Part shown: positions 35,740-49,600 of the stretch, one piece after another
Position numbering within the stretch: position 1 is the first letter of the stretch
How the letters are laid out: every line of letters starts with the position of its first letter
Source: Acanthosepion esculentum
Lineage: Eukaryota; Mollusca; Cephalopoda; Sepiida; Sepiidae
NCBI GenBank assembly: GCA_964036315.1
Contig: CAXIWW010000817.1
Location: 10,327,501-10,391,500 of the forward strand
DNA length: 64,000 nucleotides
Direction of reading: 5' to 3'
Notes under the pieces: model-generated
Databases searched by the model: none
Told to the model about the DNA's origin: nothing
Seen by the model: only the letters and a program-made list of their open reading frames with translations
Program-made: the position numbers and the translations under genes

Positions 35740-36770
35740 AATATGGACCGGAAACCAACAGATAAGAGGCCATGCTGCTGGAGGTAGTTTATCGTTTTAA
35801 ATTATACGCTCAAATATGCACCAGCAACCAACAGATCAGAATCATGGCTGCTGGACGTAGTGTATCATCTTGCACAAGACGCACAAATATGGACTGGAAG
35901 CCAACAGGTCAGAGGCCATGCTGCTCGACGTACTCTAAAATCTTACATTAGACGTACAAATATCGACGTGAAACCAACAGATCAGAGGCCCTGCTGCTGG
36001 ACATCATGAAAAATCTTACATTAGAGGCTCAAATATGGACCGGAAACCAACCGATCAGAGGCAAGGCTGCTGGAGTAGTTTATCTTTTTACATTAGACGC
36101 TCAAATACGTGCCAGAAACCAAGAGATCAGAAACAGGGCTGCTGGACGTAGTTTATCCTCTTACACAAGACGCTCAAATATGGACCGGAAGCCAACAGTT
36201 CAGAGGTCATGCTGCTGGACGTAGTCTAAAATCTTACATAAGACTTTCAAATATGGACGGAAACCAACAGATCAGAAGCTATGCTGCTGGACGTAGTTTA
36301 TCTTTTTACATTAGACGCTCAAATATGCACCAGAAACCAAGAGATCAGAAACAGGGATGCTAGACGTAGTGTATCATCTTACACAAGACGCTCAAATGTG
36401 GACCGGAAACCAACAGGTCAGAGGCCATGCTGCTGGACGTCATGTAATATCTTACATTAGAGGCTCAATTATGGAGCGGACACCAACAGATCAGAGGCCA
36501 TGCTGCTGGGCGTAGTTTATCTTTTTAAATTAGACGCTCAAATATGCACCAGAAACCAAGAGATCAGAAACAGGGCTGCTGGACGTAGTGTATCATCTTA
36601 CACAAGACGCTCAAATATGGACCGGAAACCAACAGGTCAGAGTCCATGCTGCTGGACATCATGTAATATCTTATATTAGAGGCTCAAATATGGAGCGGAA
36701 ACCAACAGATCAGAGGCCATGCTGCTGGACGTAGTTTATCTTTTTACATTAGACGCTCAAATATGCACCA
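35740..36770 (+). repeat. D1 segmental duplication, copy 1 (about 1.0 kb, partner at +1822)
   Basis: This stretch carries rare variants: GGAGGTAGTTTATCG, GACGCACAAATATGGACTGG, GACATCATGAAAAATC, GAGGCAAGGCTGC and ATAAGACTTTCAAATATGG. All recur in the same order about 1822-1823 bp downstream. A one-base difference (GCTGGAGTAG versus GCTGGACGTAG near 36073) accounts for the offset change. The two copies are not adjacent; about 0.8 kb of other D monomers lies between them. Confidence 0.85.
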
Positions 36771-37561
36771 GAATCCAACAGATCAGAATCATGGCTGCTG
36801 GACGTACTGTATCATCTTACACAAGAGGCTCAAATATGGACCAGAAGCCAACAAGTCAGAGGCCACGCTGCTGGACGTCATGTAATATCTTACATTAGAC
36901 GCTCAAATATGGACCGCAAACCAACAGATCAGAGGCCATGCTGCTGGACGTAGTTTATCTTTTTACATTAGACGCTCAAATATGCACCACAAACCAAGAG
37001 ATCAGAAAGAGGGCTGCTGGACGTAGTGTATCATCTTACACAAGACGCTCACATATGGACCGGAAACCAACAATTCAGAGTCCATGCTGCTGGACATCAT
37101 GTAATATCTTATATTAGAGGCTCAAATATGGAGCGGAAACCAACAGATCAGAGGCCATGCTGCTGGACGTAGTTTATCTTTTTAAATTAGACGCTCAAAT
37201 ATGCACCAGAAATAAAGAGATCAGAAACAGGGCTGCTGGACGTAGTGTATAATCTCTTGCACAAGACGTTCAAATATGTACCGGAAGCCAACAGGTCAAA
37301 GGCCATGCTTCTCGACGTACTCTGAAATCTTACATTAGACGCTCAAATAGGGACCGGAAACCAACAGATCAGAGGCCATGCTGCTGGATGTAGTTTATCT
37401 TTTTAAATTAGACACTCAAATATGCACCAGAAATGAGATCAGAAACAGGGCTGCTGGACGTAGTGTATAATCTTACACAAGACGCTCAAATATGGACCGG
37501 AAGCCAACAGGTCAGAGGCCATTCTTCTCGACGTACTCTGAAATCTTACATTAGACGCTCA

Positions 37562-38590
37562 AATATGGACCGGAAACCAACAGATCAGAGGCCATGCGGC
37601 TGGAGGTAGTTTATCGTTTTAAATTATACGCTCAAATATGCACCAGCAACCAACAGATCAGAATCATGGCTGCTGGACGTAGTGTATCATCTTGCACAAG
37701 ACGCACAAATATGGACTGGAAGCCAACAGGTCAGAGGCCATGCTGCTCGACGTATTCTAAAATCTTACATTAGACGTACAAATATCGACGGGAAACCAAA
37801 AGATCAGAGGCCCTGCTGCTGGACATCATGAAAAATCTTACATTAGAGGCTCAAATATGGACCGGAAACCAACCGATCAGAGGCAAGGCTGCTGGACGTA
37901 GTTTATCTTTTTACATTAGACGCTCAAATACGCGCCAGAAACCAAGAGATCAGAAACAGGGCTGCTGGACGTAGTTTATCCTCTTACACAAGACGCTCAA
38001 ATATGGACCGGAAGCCAACAGTTCAGAGGTCATGCTGCTGGACGTAGTCTAAAATCTTACATAAGACTTTCAAATATGGACGGAAACCAACAGATCAGAA
38101 GCTATGCTGCTGGACGTAGTTTATCTTTTTACATTAGACGCTCAAATATGCACCAGAAACCAAGAGATCAGAAACAGGGATGCTAGACGTAGTGTATCAT
38201 CTTACACAAGACGCTCAAATGTGGACCGGAAACCAACAGGTCAGAGGCCATGCTGCTGGACGTCATGTAATATCTTACATTAGAGGCTCAATTATGGAGC
38301 GGACACCAACAGATCAGAGGTCATGCTGCTGGACGTAGTTTATCTTTTTAAATTAGACGCTCAAATATGCACGAGAAACCAAGAGATCAGAAACAGGGCT
38401 GCTGGACGTAGTGTATCATCTTACACAAGACGCTCAAATATGGACCGGAAACCAACAGGTCAGAGTCCATGCTGCTGGACATCATGTAATATCTTATATT
38501 AGAGGCTCAAATATGGAGCGGAAACCAACAGATCAGAGGCCATGCTGCTGGACGTAGTTTATCTTTTTACATTAGACGCTGAAATATGCA
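37562..38590 (+). repeat. D1 segmental duplication, copy 2
   Basis: Partner of 35740-36770. The match fades after about 38580, where GACGCTGAAATATG replaces GACGCTCAAATATG and the following monomers differ. Small differences between copies include CGTGAAACC versus CGGGAAACC. Confidence 0.85.
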
Positions 38591-39668
38591 CCAGAAACCA
38601 AGAGATCCGAAACAGGGCTGCTGGACGTAGTGTATCATCTTGCACAAGACGCTCAAATATGGACCGGAAACCAACAGATCAAAGACCAGCAGCATGATAT
38701 TGAGGGTTTACATTAGACCCTCAATTATGCACCAGAATCCAACAGATCAGAAACAGGGCTTGTGCACGTAGTGTATCATCATACACGAGACGCTCAAATA
38801 TGGACCGGAAAACAACAGATCAGATTCCATGATGCTTGACGGAGTTTATCTTTTTACATTAGACGCTCAATTATGCACCAGAAACCAAGAGATCAGAAAC
38901 AGGGCTGCTGGACGTAGTTTATCATTTTACACAAGACGCTCAAATATGAACCGGAAGCCAACAGGTCAGAGGCCATGCTGCTGGTCGTAATCTAAAATCT
39001 TACATTAGACGCTCAAATATGGATCGGAAACCAACAGATCAGACGCCATGCTGCTGGTCGTAGTTCATCTTTTTACATTAGACCACCAAATATGCACCAG
39101 AAACCAAGAGATCAGAAACAGGGATGCTAGACGTAGTGTATCATCTTACACAAGACGCTCAAATATGGACCGAAAGCCAACAGGTCAGAGGCAATGCTGC
39201 TGGACGTAGTCTAAAATCTTACATTAGACGCTCAAATATGGACCGGAAACCAACAGATCAAAGGCCATGCTGCTGTACGTAGTTTATCTTTTTACATTAG
39301 ACGCTGAAATATGCACCAGAAACCAAGTGATCAGAAACAGGGCTGCTGGACGTAGTGTATCATCTTACACAAGAGGCTCAAATATGGACCGGAAGCCAAA
39401 AGGTCAGAGGCGATGCTTCTGGACGTAGTCTAAAATCTTACATTAGACTCTCAAATATGGACCGGAAACCAACAGATCAGAGGCCATGCTGCTGGACGTA
39501 GTTTATCTTTTTATATTAGACGCTCAAATATGCACCAGAAACCAAGTGATCAGAAACAGGGCTCCTGGACGTAGTGTATCATCTTGCACAAGACGCTCAA
39601 ATAAGGACCGGAAGCCAACAGGTCCATGCTGCTTGACGGAATCTAAAAAGACGGTCAAATGTGGACCG

Positions 39669-40063
39669 TTTAGGGCCGCATAACAATTTCCGCAAATGAG
39701 CTAACACAAGTCCCCAAACCGTTGAATTTCGCCACGACTCTATTCAAGGTGTCGAAAAAACTTTTGTAATTATGGATAAGGTAAGAAATTCCCGACAATT
39801 GGACGCCAATATTTTGTGGATTCGATAAAACGGAAAAATTAGAAATGCAGTCTTATTGTGCACACTGGAATTCGGACGCTGTAAATTGTCAGACGACATA
39901 CGGCGCACATGGTGAAAGCTGTACTTTTTACTATCTGAGCAAATGAAAATTCCATGTAAACATAGACAAATCAAATAATTGCACACAATTTGATACCGAT
40001 TTTGAAAATAATTCTTTTACTGGAATAAAGTCGTAAACAATTACTATCTGACCAAATGAAAAA
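39669..40063 (+). repeat. AT-rich element C, copy C2 (circularly permuted relative to C1)
   Basis: D1 ends in GTGGACCG at about 39668 and C begins mid-unit with TTTAGGGCCGCATAAC. It passes the usual unit end at about 39964, starts the next unit with GACAAATCAAATAATTGC at 39965, and stops after CTATCTGACCAAATGAAAAATC at about 40063, next to B2. Between 40010 and 40045 part of the unit is missing, with AAAGTCGTAAACAATTACTA joining two distant parts. The TATA-like motif is mutated in this copy. Permutation plus deletion suggests it was cut out of a tandem C array. Confidence 0.85.
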
Positions 40064-43000
40064 TCTGCTGCTACAAAACGGCATTTCCTGGCTCTTTTGT
40101 GAAAACTGCCTTACAAGCAATCTCAGGCTGATACAAGCCCACACCTGCTGGCTTTTCTGTGAAAACTGCGCTAAAATCGATCTCTGGCTGCTACAAGCTG
40201 ACTACGCCTGTCTCTTTTGTGACCACTGCCTTACAAGCAATCTCAGGTTGCTAAAAATCGACATCTCCTGACTCTTTTGTGAAAACTGCCTTATAATCAA
40301 TCTCAGGCTGCAGCAAGCTAATTCTCCTGGCTTTTTGTGCCATTTGCCTTACAAGCAATCCCACGCAGCTACGAGCCCATTTCTCCTGGCTTGTTGTGAC
40401 AACTGCCTTACAACGAATCTCAGGCTGCAGGAAGCCCAATTCTGCTGGCTCATTTTGTGAAAACAGCCTTACAATCAATCTCAGGCTGCTACAATCCGAA
40501 TACGCCTGGCTCTTTTGTGACACCTGCCTTACAAGCAATCTCAGGCTGCTACGAGCCCATTTCTCCTGGCTTTTTGTAGAAAGTGCCTTACACGCAAACA
40601 TAGGATTCTACGAGCCGGTTCTCCTGGGAGATTTGTGAAAATTGCCTTACAAGCAATCTCATTCTTCTACAAGCCTACACCTGCTGGCACTTTTAAGACA
40701 ACTGCATTACAAGCAATCTCAGGCTGCTAAAAATTCGATCTCCTGGGTCTTTCGTGACAACTGCCTTACAAGCAATCTCAGGCTGCAGCAAGCCCAATGT
40801 TCCTGGCTTTTTTGCAAATTGCCTTACAAAATAATCCCAGGCTGCTACGAGCCGATTTCTCAAGGCTCTTTTGTGGCGACTGCCTTACAAGCAATCTCAG
40901 GCTGCTACAAGACGAATTCTACTGGCTCTTTTGTGACAACTCCCTTACAAGCAATGTCAGGCTGCTATGATCCGATTTCTCTTGAGACTTTTGTGAAAAC
41001 TGCCTTACATGAAATCTCAGGCTGCTACAAGCCGAATACGCCTTGCTCTTTTGTGGCAACTGCCTTACAAGCAGTCTCAGGCTGCTACAAAACGACATAT
41101 CCTGGCTCTTTTGTGAAAACTGCCTTACAACGATCTCAGGCTAATACGAGCCTACACCTGCTGGCTCCTCTGTGAAAACTGCCTTACAAGCAATCTCAGG
41201 TTGCTATGGGCCGACTTCATCGGGCAATTTGTGAAAACTGTCTTACAAAGGATCTCAGGTTGCTACAAGACGATTTCTCCTGCCTCTATTCTGCGAACTG
41301 CCTTCCAAGCAATCTCAGGCTTCTACGAGCCTGGCTCTTCTATGACAACTGCCTTACAAGCAATCTCAGGCTGCTACGAGCCGATCTCCTGGCTCTTTTG
41401 TGCCAATTGCCTTACAAGCCATCCCAGCCTCTACTAGCGGATTTCACCTGGCTCTTTTGTGGCAACTGCCTTAAAAGCAATCTCAGGCTGCTACAAGCCG
41501 AATTCTCCTGGCTCTTTTGTGACAACTGATTAAAAGCAATCTCAGGCTTCTACGAGCCGTCATCTTTTTTTTTGTGACAAATGCCTTAAAAGCAATCTCA
41601 GACTGCTACAAGCCTTCTACGCCTGGCCTTACAAGCAATCTCAGGGTTCAGCAAGCCTAATTCTACTGGCTTTTTGCCAATTGCCTTACAAACCATCCCA
41701 GGCTGATGCGGGCTGATTTCTTCTGGCTCTTTTGTGGCAACTGCCTTACAAGCAATCTCAGGCTGCTACAAGACGAATTCTCCTGGCTCTTTTGTGACAA
41801 CTGCCTTACAAGCAATGTCAGGCTGCTCCGAGCCGACTTCTCTTGGCTCTCTTGTGAAAACTGCCTTTCAAGCAATCTCATGCTTCTACAAACCCACATC
41901 TCTTGTCTCTTTTGTGAAAACTGCCTTACAAGCAATCTCAGCCTGCTACAAGCCGAATTGGCCGCTACAAATCGACATATACTGGTTCTTTTGTGACAAC
42001 TGCCTTACAAGCAATCTCAGGCTGACGCTAGTCCAATTCTCCTTATTTTTGTGCTAATTGCCTTACAACCAATCCCAGGCTGCTACGAACCGATTTCTCC
42101 TGGCTCATCTGTGTCATCTGCCTTAAAAGCATTCTCAGGCTGCAGCAATATGAATTCTCCTGCCTTTTTGTGCAAATTGCCTTACAAGCAATCCCAGGCG
42201 TCTACGAGCCGATTTCTCCTGGCGCTTTTGTGGAAACTGCCTTACAAGAAATCTCAGGCTGCTACAAGCCGAATTCTCCTGGCGCTTTTATGACAACTGC
42301 CTTACAATCAATGTCAGGCTGCTACGAGCCGACTTATCTTGGCGCTTTTGTGACAACTGCCTTACAAGCAATGTCAGGCTTCTACAAGCCGACATCTCCT
42401 GTCTCTTTTGTGACAACTGCTTTACAAGCAATCTCAGTCTTCCGCCAGGACAGTTCTCCTGACTTTTTGTGCCAATTGCCTTAAAAGCAATCCCAGGCGG
42501 CTACGTGCCGATTTCTCCTGTCTCTTTTGTGGTAACTGCCTTACAAGCAATCTCAGGCTGCTACAAGCCGAATACGCCTGGCTCTTTTGTGACAGCTGCC
42601 TTACAAGAAATCTCAGGCTGCTACAAGTCGGTTTCTCCTCGCGCTTTTGTGACAACTGCCTTACAAGCAATGTGAGGCTGCTACGAGCCGACTTCTCTTG
42701 GCTCTTTTGGGAAAACTGCGTTACAAGTAATATCAGGCTGCTACAAAACGACATCTCCTGTCTCTTCTGTGAAACTGCCTTACAAGCAATCTCAGGCTGC
42801 AGCAAACCCAATTCTCCTGGTTCATTTGTGGCAACTGCCTTACAAGCAATCTCACGCTGCTACAAAACGACATCTACAGTCACTTTTTTTAAAAACTGTC
42901 TTACAAGCAATCTCAGCCTGCTACAAGCCGAATACGCCTTGCTCTTTTGTGAAACTGCTTTACAAGGAATCTCAGGCCGCTATAAATCGACATATCCTGG

Positions 43001-43656
43001 CTCTTTTTTGACAACTGCCTTACAAGCAATCTCAGGCATCCGGTAGTCCAATTCTCCTGATTTTTTTTGCCAATTGCCATACAAGCAATCTCAGGTTGCT
43101 ACGAACCGATTTCCCCAGGCTCATCTGTGGCATCTGCCTTACAAGCATTCTCAGGCAGCAGCATTATGAATTCTCCTGGCTTTTTGTGCGAATTGCCTTA
43201 CAAGCAATCCCAGGCGGCGACAAGTCAATTTCTTTTGGCTCTTTTGTGGCAACTGCCTTACAAGCAATATCAGGCTGCTACGAGCCGACTTCTCCTGACT
43301 CTTTTGTGACAACTGCCTTACAAGCAATCTCAGGCAACTACAAGCCGAATACGCCTGGCTCTTTTGTGAGAACTGCCTTGCAAGCAATCTCATGCCGCTA
43401 CAAATCGACATATTCTGTCTCTTTTGTGACAACTGCCTTACAAGAAATCTCAGGCTCCTGCAAGCCGAATTCTCCTGGCTCTTTTGTGCAAATTGATTTA
43501 CAAGAAATCCCAGGCGTCTACGAGCCGACGTATCTTGGCTCTTTTGTGAAAACTGCCTTCAAAGCAATCTAGGCTGCTACAAAACGACATCTCCTGTCTC
43601 TTTTTTTCAAAACTGCCTTACAAGCAATCTCAGCCTGCTACAAGCCGAATACGCCT
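40064..43656 (+). repeat. Satellite family B, array B2 (forward)
   Basis: About 60 monomers of the 60-bp family, all forward. The first ones are divergent, with ACACCTGCTGGC, GGAAGCCCAATTCTGC and the 58-bp forms ending CTTTTTGTGCCA. From about 41.7 kb the monomers resemble those of B1. A higher-order period of about 1016 bp (17 monomers) is visible: the rare CAGCA-ATATGAATTCTCC monomer recurs at about 42150 and 43166 (as CATTATGAATTC in the second), each time preceded by the CGCTAGTCC or CGGTAGTCC monomer and the CTACGAACCGATTTC monomer. Two of the three forward frames are largely open, which I attribute to the 60-bp period. Confidence 0.93.
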
Positions 43657-46600
43657 CACCCAGAAGACAGTCCCAGAAAGACCCACTCAGACGAATCCAA
43701 GTCCCAGAAAGTCCAACGCAGACGATCCCCAGTCCCAGAAAGTCCCACGCAGACGACCCCCAGTCCCAGAAAGTCAACCGCAGACGACTCCCCACCCAGA
43801 AAACAGTCCCATATATCCAACGCAGACGACCCTCCCACCAAGGAGACAGTCCCAGAAAGTCCCACGCAGACGACCCCAAGTCCAAGAAAGTCCCACGCAG
43901 AAGACCTCCCACCCAGGGGACAGACACAGAAAGTCCCACGCAGATGACCCCTCACCCAGGAGACAGACCCAGAAAGTCCCACGCAGACGACCCCCAGTCC
44001 CAGAAAGTTCCACGCAGACGACAGCGCACCCAGGAGACTGTCCCAGAAAGTCCCACGCAGACGACCCCCAGTCCCAGAAGTCCCACGCAGACGACCCCCA
44101 CCCAGAAGACAGTCCCAGAAAGTCCCACGCAGACTACCCCCAGTCCCAGAAGGTCCCACGCAGACGACCCCTAATCCCAGAAAGTCCCACGCAGACGACC
44201 CCCCACCCAGGAGACAGTCCCAGAAAGTCCCACGCAGAAGACCCCCAGTCCCAGAAAGTCCCACGCAGACGACCCCCCACCCAGGAGACAGTCCCAGAAA
44301 GTCCCACGCAGACGACCCCCGACCCAGGAGACAGTCCCAGAAAGTCCCACGCAGACGAACCCCAGTCCCAGAAAGTCCCACGCAGACGACACCCCACCCA
44401 GGAGACAGTTCTAAGAATGTCCCAAACAGAAGACCCCCCACCCAGGTGACAGTCCCAGAAAGTCCCACAAAGACGACCCTCACTCCCAGAAAGTCCCACG
44501 CAGACGGCCCCAGTCTCAGAAAGTCCCACGCAGACGAAACCCAGTCCCAGAAAGTCCCACGCAGACGACCCTCAGTCACAGAAAATCCCACGCAGACGTG
44601 CCCCACACCCAGGAGACAGTCCCAGAATGTCCCACGCAGACGACCCCCAGTCTAAGAAATTCCCATGCAGAAGACCCCCACCCAGGAGACATTCCCAGAA
44701 AGTCCCTAGCAGACGACCCCCCACACAGGAGAGAGTCCCAGAAAGTCCCACGCAGACGAGACCCCACCCAGGAGACAGTCCAAGAAAATCCCATGCAGAC
44801 GACCCCACTTCCAGAAAGTCCCACGTAGACGGCCCCCAGTCACAGAATGTCCCACGCAGACGACCCCCATTCCAAGAAAGTCCAACGCAGACGACCTCCA
44901 CCCTGCAGACAGTCCCAGAAAGTCCCACGCAGACGACCCCCAGTCCAAGAAAGTCCCACGCGGACGATCCCCAGTCCCTGAAAGTCCCACGCAGACGACA
45001 CCCTTGTCCCAGAAAGTCCCACGCAGACGACCTCCAGTCCAAGCAAGTCCCACGCAGACGACCCACCACCCAGGAGACAGTCCCAGAAAGACCGACGCAG
45101 ACGACCCCCAGTACCAGAAAGTCCCAAAGACGACCACCCACCCAGGAGACAGTCCCAGAAAGTCCCACGCAGACGAGCCCCCACCCAGGAGACAGTCCAA
45201 GAAAGTCCCACGCAGACGATCCCCAGTCCCAGAAAGTCACATGCAGAGGACCCCCCACCCAGGTGACAGTCCCAGATATCCCAAGCAGACGACCCTGCAC
45301 CCAGGAGACAGTCCCAGAAAGTCCCACGAAGAAGACCCCCAGTCTCAGGAAGTCGCATGCAGACGACCCCCACCCAGGAGACAGTCCCAGAAAGTCCCAC
45401 GAAGACGACCCCCCAACCAGGAGACAGTCCCAGAAAGTCCCACGCAGACGGCCCCCAGTCCCAGAAAGTCCCACACAGACGACCCCCAGTCCGACAAAGT
45501 CACACGCAGAAGACACCAGTCCCAGAAAATCCCACGCAGACGAAACCCCATACAGGAGACAGTTCTCAGAAAGTCCCAAAAAGACGACCCTCCATCCAGG
45601 AGACAGTGCCAGAAAGTCCCACGCAGACGACCCCCACTCCCAGAAAGTCCAACGCAGACGGCCCCCAGTCCCAGAAAGTCCCACGCAGACGACCTCCAGT
45701 CCCAGAAAGTCCCACGCAGACGATCCCCAGTCCCAGGAAGTCCAACGCAGACGACCCCCAGTCCCAGGAGACAGGCCCAGAAAGTCCCACGAAGACGGCC
45801 CTCAGTCCCAGAAAGACCCACGCAGACGACCCCCAGTCCCAGAAAGTCACACGCAGAAGACCCCCAGTTCCAGAAAGTCCCACGCAGACGACACCCCACA
45901 CAGGAGACATTTCTCGGAAAGTCCCAAACTGACGAGCGCCCACCCAGGAGACAGTCCCAGAAAGTCCCACGCAGACGAATCCCACTCCCAGAAAGTCCAA
46001 CGCAGACGGCCCCCAGTCCCAGAAAGTCCCACACAGACGACCCCCAGTCACAGATAATCCGACGCAGACGTTCCCCCCACCCAGGAGTCAGTCCCAGAAT
46101 GTCCCACGCAGACGACCCCCAGTCTAAGAAAGTCCCATGAAGACGACCCCCACCAAGGAGACAGTCCCAGAAAGTCCCATGCAGACGACCCCCACTCCAA
46201 GAAAGTCCCTCGTAGACGGCCCCAGTCACAGAAAGTCCAACGGAGACGACTCCCAGTCCCAGAAACTCCCACGCAGACGACCCCCACCCAGCAGACATTC
46301 CCAGAAAGTCCCACGCAGAGCCCCCCCAGTCCCAGAAAGTCCAGGCAGACGACCCCCAGTCCCAGAAAGTCCAACGCAGACGAACCCCAGTCCCAGAAAG
46401 TCCCACGGAGACGAACCCCCACCCAGGAGACAGTCCCAGAAAGACCCATGGAGACGACCCCCAGTCCCAGAAAGTCCCACGGAGACGAACCCCCACCCAG
46501 AAGACAGTCCCAGAAAGTCCCACGCAGACGACCCCCAGTCCAAGAAAATCCAACGCAGACGAGCCCCATTCCCAGAAAGTCCCACGCAGACGATCCCACA

Positions 46601-49600
46601 CCCAGGAGGCAGTCCCAGAAAGTCCCAAAAAGACGACCCCCACCAAGGAGACAGTCCCAGAAAGTCCCACGCAGACGACCCCAGTCCCAGAATGTCCCAC
46701 GCAGACAACACCGCACCCAGGAGACTGTCCCAGAATGACCCACGCAGACGACCCCCAGTCCAAGAAAGTCCCACGCAGACGAGTCCCCACCCAGGAAACA
46801 GTCCCAGAAAGTCCCAGGCAGACGACTTCACACCCAGGGGAGATTCCCAGAAAGACCGACGCAGACGACCCCCAGTCCCAGAAAGTCCCAAAGCCGACCC
46901 CCCACCCAGGAGACAGTCACAGAAAGTCCCACGCAGACGAGCTCCCACCCAAGAGACAGTCCCAGAAAGTCCCACGCAGACGATCCCCAGTCCCAGAAAG
47001 TCACATGCAGAGGACCCCCCACCCAGGTGTCAGTCCCAGATATCCCACGCAGACGACCCCGCACCTTAGAGACAGTCCCAGAAAGTCCCATGCAGACGAC
47101 CCCCACCCAGGAGACAGTCCCAGAAAGTCCCAGGCAGACGACCCCCCAACCAGGAGACAGTCCCAGAAAGTCCCACGTAGACGTCCCCCAGTCCCAGAAA
47201 GTTCCACGCAGACGACCCCCAGTCCCAGGAGACAGTCCCAGAAAGTCCCACGCAGACGGCCCCCCACCAAGGAGACAGTCCCAGAAAGTCCCACGCAGAC
47301 GACCCCCACCCTGCAGACAGTCCCAGAAAGTCCCACGCAGACGACCCCGAGTCCCAGAAAATCCCACGCAGACGATCCCCAGTCCCTGAAAGTCCCAGGC
47401 AGACGACACCCTTGTCCCAGAAATTCCCACGAAGACGACCTCCAGTCCAAGCAAGTCCCACGCAGACGACCCGCGACCCAGGAGACAGTCCCAGAAAGTC
47501 CCACGCAGACGACTCCAGTCCCAGAAAGTCCCACGCAGACGACCCACCACCCAGGAGACAGTCCCAGAAAATCCCAAACAATCGACCTCGCACCCAGGAG
47601 ACAGTCCAAGAAAGTCCCACACAGACGACCTCCACTCCCAGAAAGTCCCACGCAGACGGCCCCTAGTCCCAGAAAGTCCCACGCAGACGACCCCCAGTCC
47701 CAGCAAGTCCAAGGCAGACAACCCCCCACACAGGAGACAGTCCCAGAAAGTCCCACGTAGACGACCCCCAGTCCCAGAAAGTCCCAAAGACGAACCCCCA
47801 CCCAGGAGACTGTCCCAGAAAGTCCCACGCAGACGAGCCCCATTCCCAGAAAGTCCCACGCAGACGACCCCCAGTCCCAGCAAGTCCAACGCAGACGACC
47901 CACAGTCCAAGGAGACAGTCCCAGAAAGTCCCACGAAGACGGCCCCCAGTCCCAGAAAGTCCCACGCAGACGACCCCCAGTCCGACAAACTCACACGCAG
48001 AAGACCCCAGTCCCAGAAAGTCCCACGCAGACGACACCCCACACAGGAGACAGTTCTCAGAAAGTCCCAAACAGACGACCCCACACCCAGGAGACAGTCC
48101 CAGAAAGTCCCACGCAGACGACCCCCACTCCCAGAAAGTCCAACGCAGACGACCCCCAGTCCCAGAAAGTCGCACGAAGACGACCCCCAGTCCCAGGAAG
48201 TCCAACGCAGACGACCCCCAGTCCCAGGAAGTCCAACGCAGACGACCCCCAGTCCCAGGAGACAGTCCCAGTAAGTCCCACGCAGAAGGCGCCCAGTCCC
48301 AGAAAGTCCTACGCAGACGACCCCCACTCCCAGAAAGTCCAACGCAGACGGCCCCCAGTCCCAGAAAGTCCCACGCAGTCGACCCCAAGTCAGAGAAAAT
48401 CCGACGCAGACGTTCCCCCCACCCAGGAGACAGTCCCAGAATGTCCCACGCAGACGACCCCCAGTCTAAGAAAGTCCCATGAAGACGACCCCCACCAACG
48501 AGACAGTCCCAGAAAGTCCAATGCCGACGACCCCCACTCCCAGAAAGTCCCTCGTAGATGGCCCCCAGTCACAGAAAGTGCAACGCTCGACTCCCAGTCC
48601 CAGAGACACCAACGCAGACGACCCCCACCCAGCAGACAGTCCCAGAAAGTCCCACGCAGACGACCCCCAGTCCCAGAAAGTCCCATGCAGACGACCCCCA
48701 CCCAGGAGACATTCCCAGAAAGTCCCACGCAGATGAGCCCCACCCAGGAGGCAGTCCCAGAAAGTCCCAAAAAGTCGTACCCCCACCAAGGAGACAGTCC
48801 CAGAAAGTCCCACGCAGATGACCCCCAGTCCCAGAAAGTCCCATGTAGACGACCCCCACCCAGGAGACATTCCCAGAAAGTCCCACGCAGATGAGCCCCA
48901 CCCAGGAGACAGTCCCAGAAAGTCCCACGCAGACGACCCCCTGTCCCAGAAAGTCCCACGCAGACGACCCCCAGTCCCAGAAAGTCCAACGCAGACGAAC
49001 CCCAGTCCCAGAAAGTCCCACGGAGACGAACCACCACCCAGGAGACAGTCCCAGAAAGTCCCACGCAGACGACCCCCAGTCCCAGAAAATCCAACGCAGA
49101 CGAGCCCCATTCCCAGATAGTCCCACGCAGACGACCCCACACCCAGGAGGCAGTCCCAGAAAGTCCCAAAAAGTCGACCCCCCACCAAGGAGACAGTCCC
49201 AGAAAGTCCCACGCAGATGACCCCCAGTCCCAGAATGTCCCACGCAGACGACCCCCAGTTCCACAAAGTCCCACGCAGACAACACCGCACCCAGGAGACT
49301 GTCCCACAATGACCCACGCAGACGACCCCCAGTCCAAGAAAGTCCCACGCAGACGAGTCCCCACCCAGGAAACAGTCCCAGAAAGTCCCACGCAGACTTC
49401 CCCACACCCAGGAGAGAGTCCCAGAAAGATCCACGTAGACGACCCCCAGTCCCAGAAAGTCCCATGCAGACGAAACCCCACCCAGGAGACAGTCCCAGAA
49501 AGTCCCTCGCAGAAGAACCCCCACCCAGAAGACAGTCACAGAAAGACCCACGCAGACGACCCCCAGTCCAAGAAAGTCCCACGCAGACGACCCCCAGTCC

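Larger units (their letters stand above)
30578..39668 (+). repeat. Satellite family D, array D1 (73-bp monomer, 219-bp trimer HOR)
   Basis: About 125 tandem monomers of 73 bp, each starting CTGCTGGACGTAGT and containing GACGCTCAAATATG. Three classes usually alternate in fixed order: d1 (TCTAAAATCTTACATTAGAC, GGACCGGAAACCAACAGATC), d2 (TTATCTTTTTACATTAGAC, GCACCAGAAACCAAGAGATC, then AATCATGG or AAACAGGG) and d3 (GTATCATCTTACACAAGAC, GGACCGGAAGCCAACAGGTC). The trimer is therefore 219 bp. Since 73 is not divisible by three, open frames are short and shift continuously; the longest is about 199 codons, near 34091. Between about 36.4 and 38.5 kb a d1 variant with GACGTCATGTAATATC and GAGGCTCAATTATGGAGC becomes common. 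I infer non-coding satellite DNA. Confidence 0.94.

Noticed and set aside
30578..39668. CENP-B box in the D satellite, as in primate centromeric repeats
   Set aside because: The consensus contains no TTCG...CGGG arrangement on either strand. A centromeric role is neither supported nor excluded.
44627..46057. 476-codon forward open frame in A2, rich in P, S, T, R, resembling a disordered repeat protein
   Set aside because: Same cause as above. The peptide is the translated minisatellite, the frame ends only where chance variants create a stop, and monomer indels not divisible by three are frequent.
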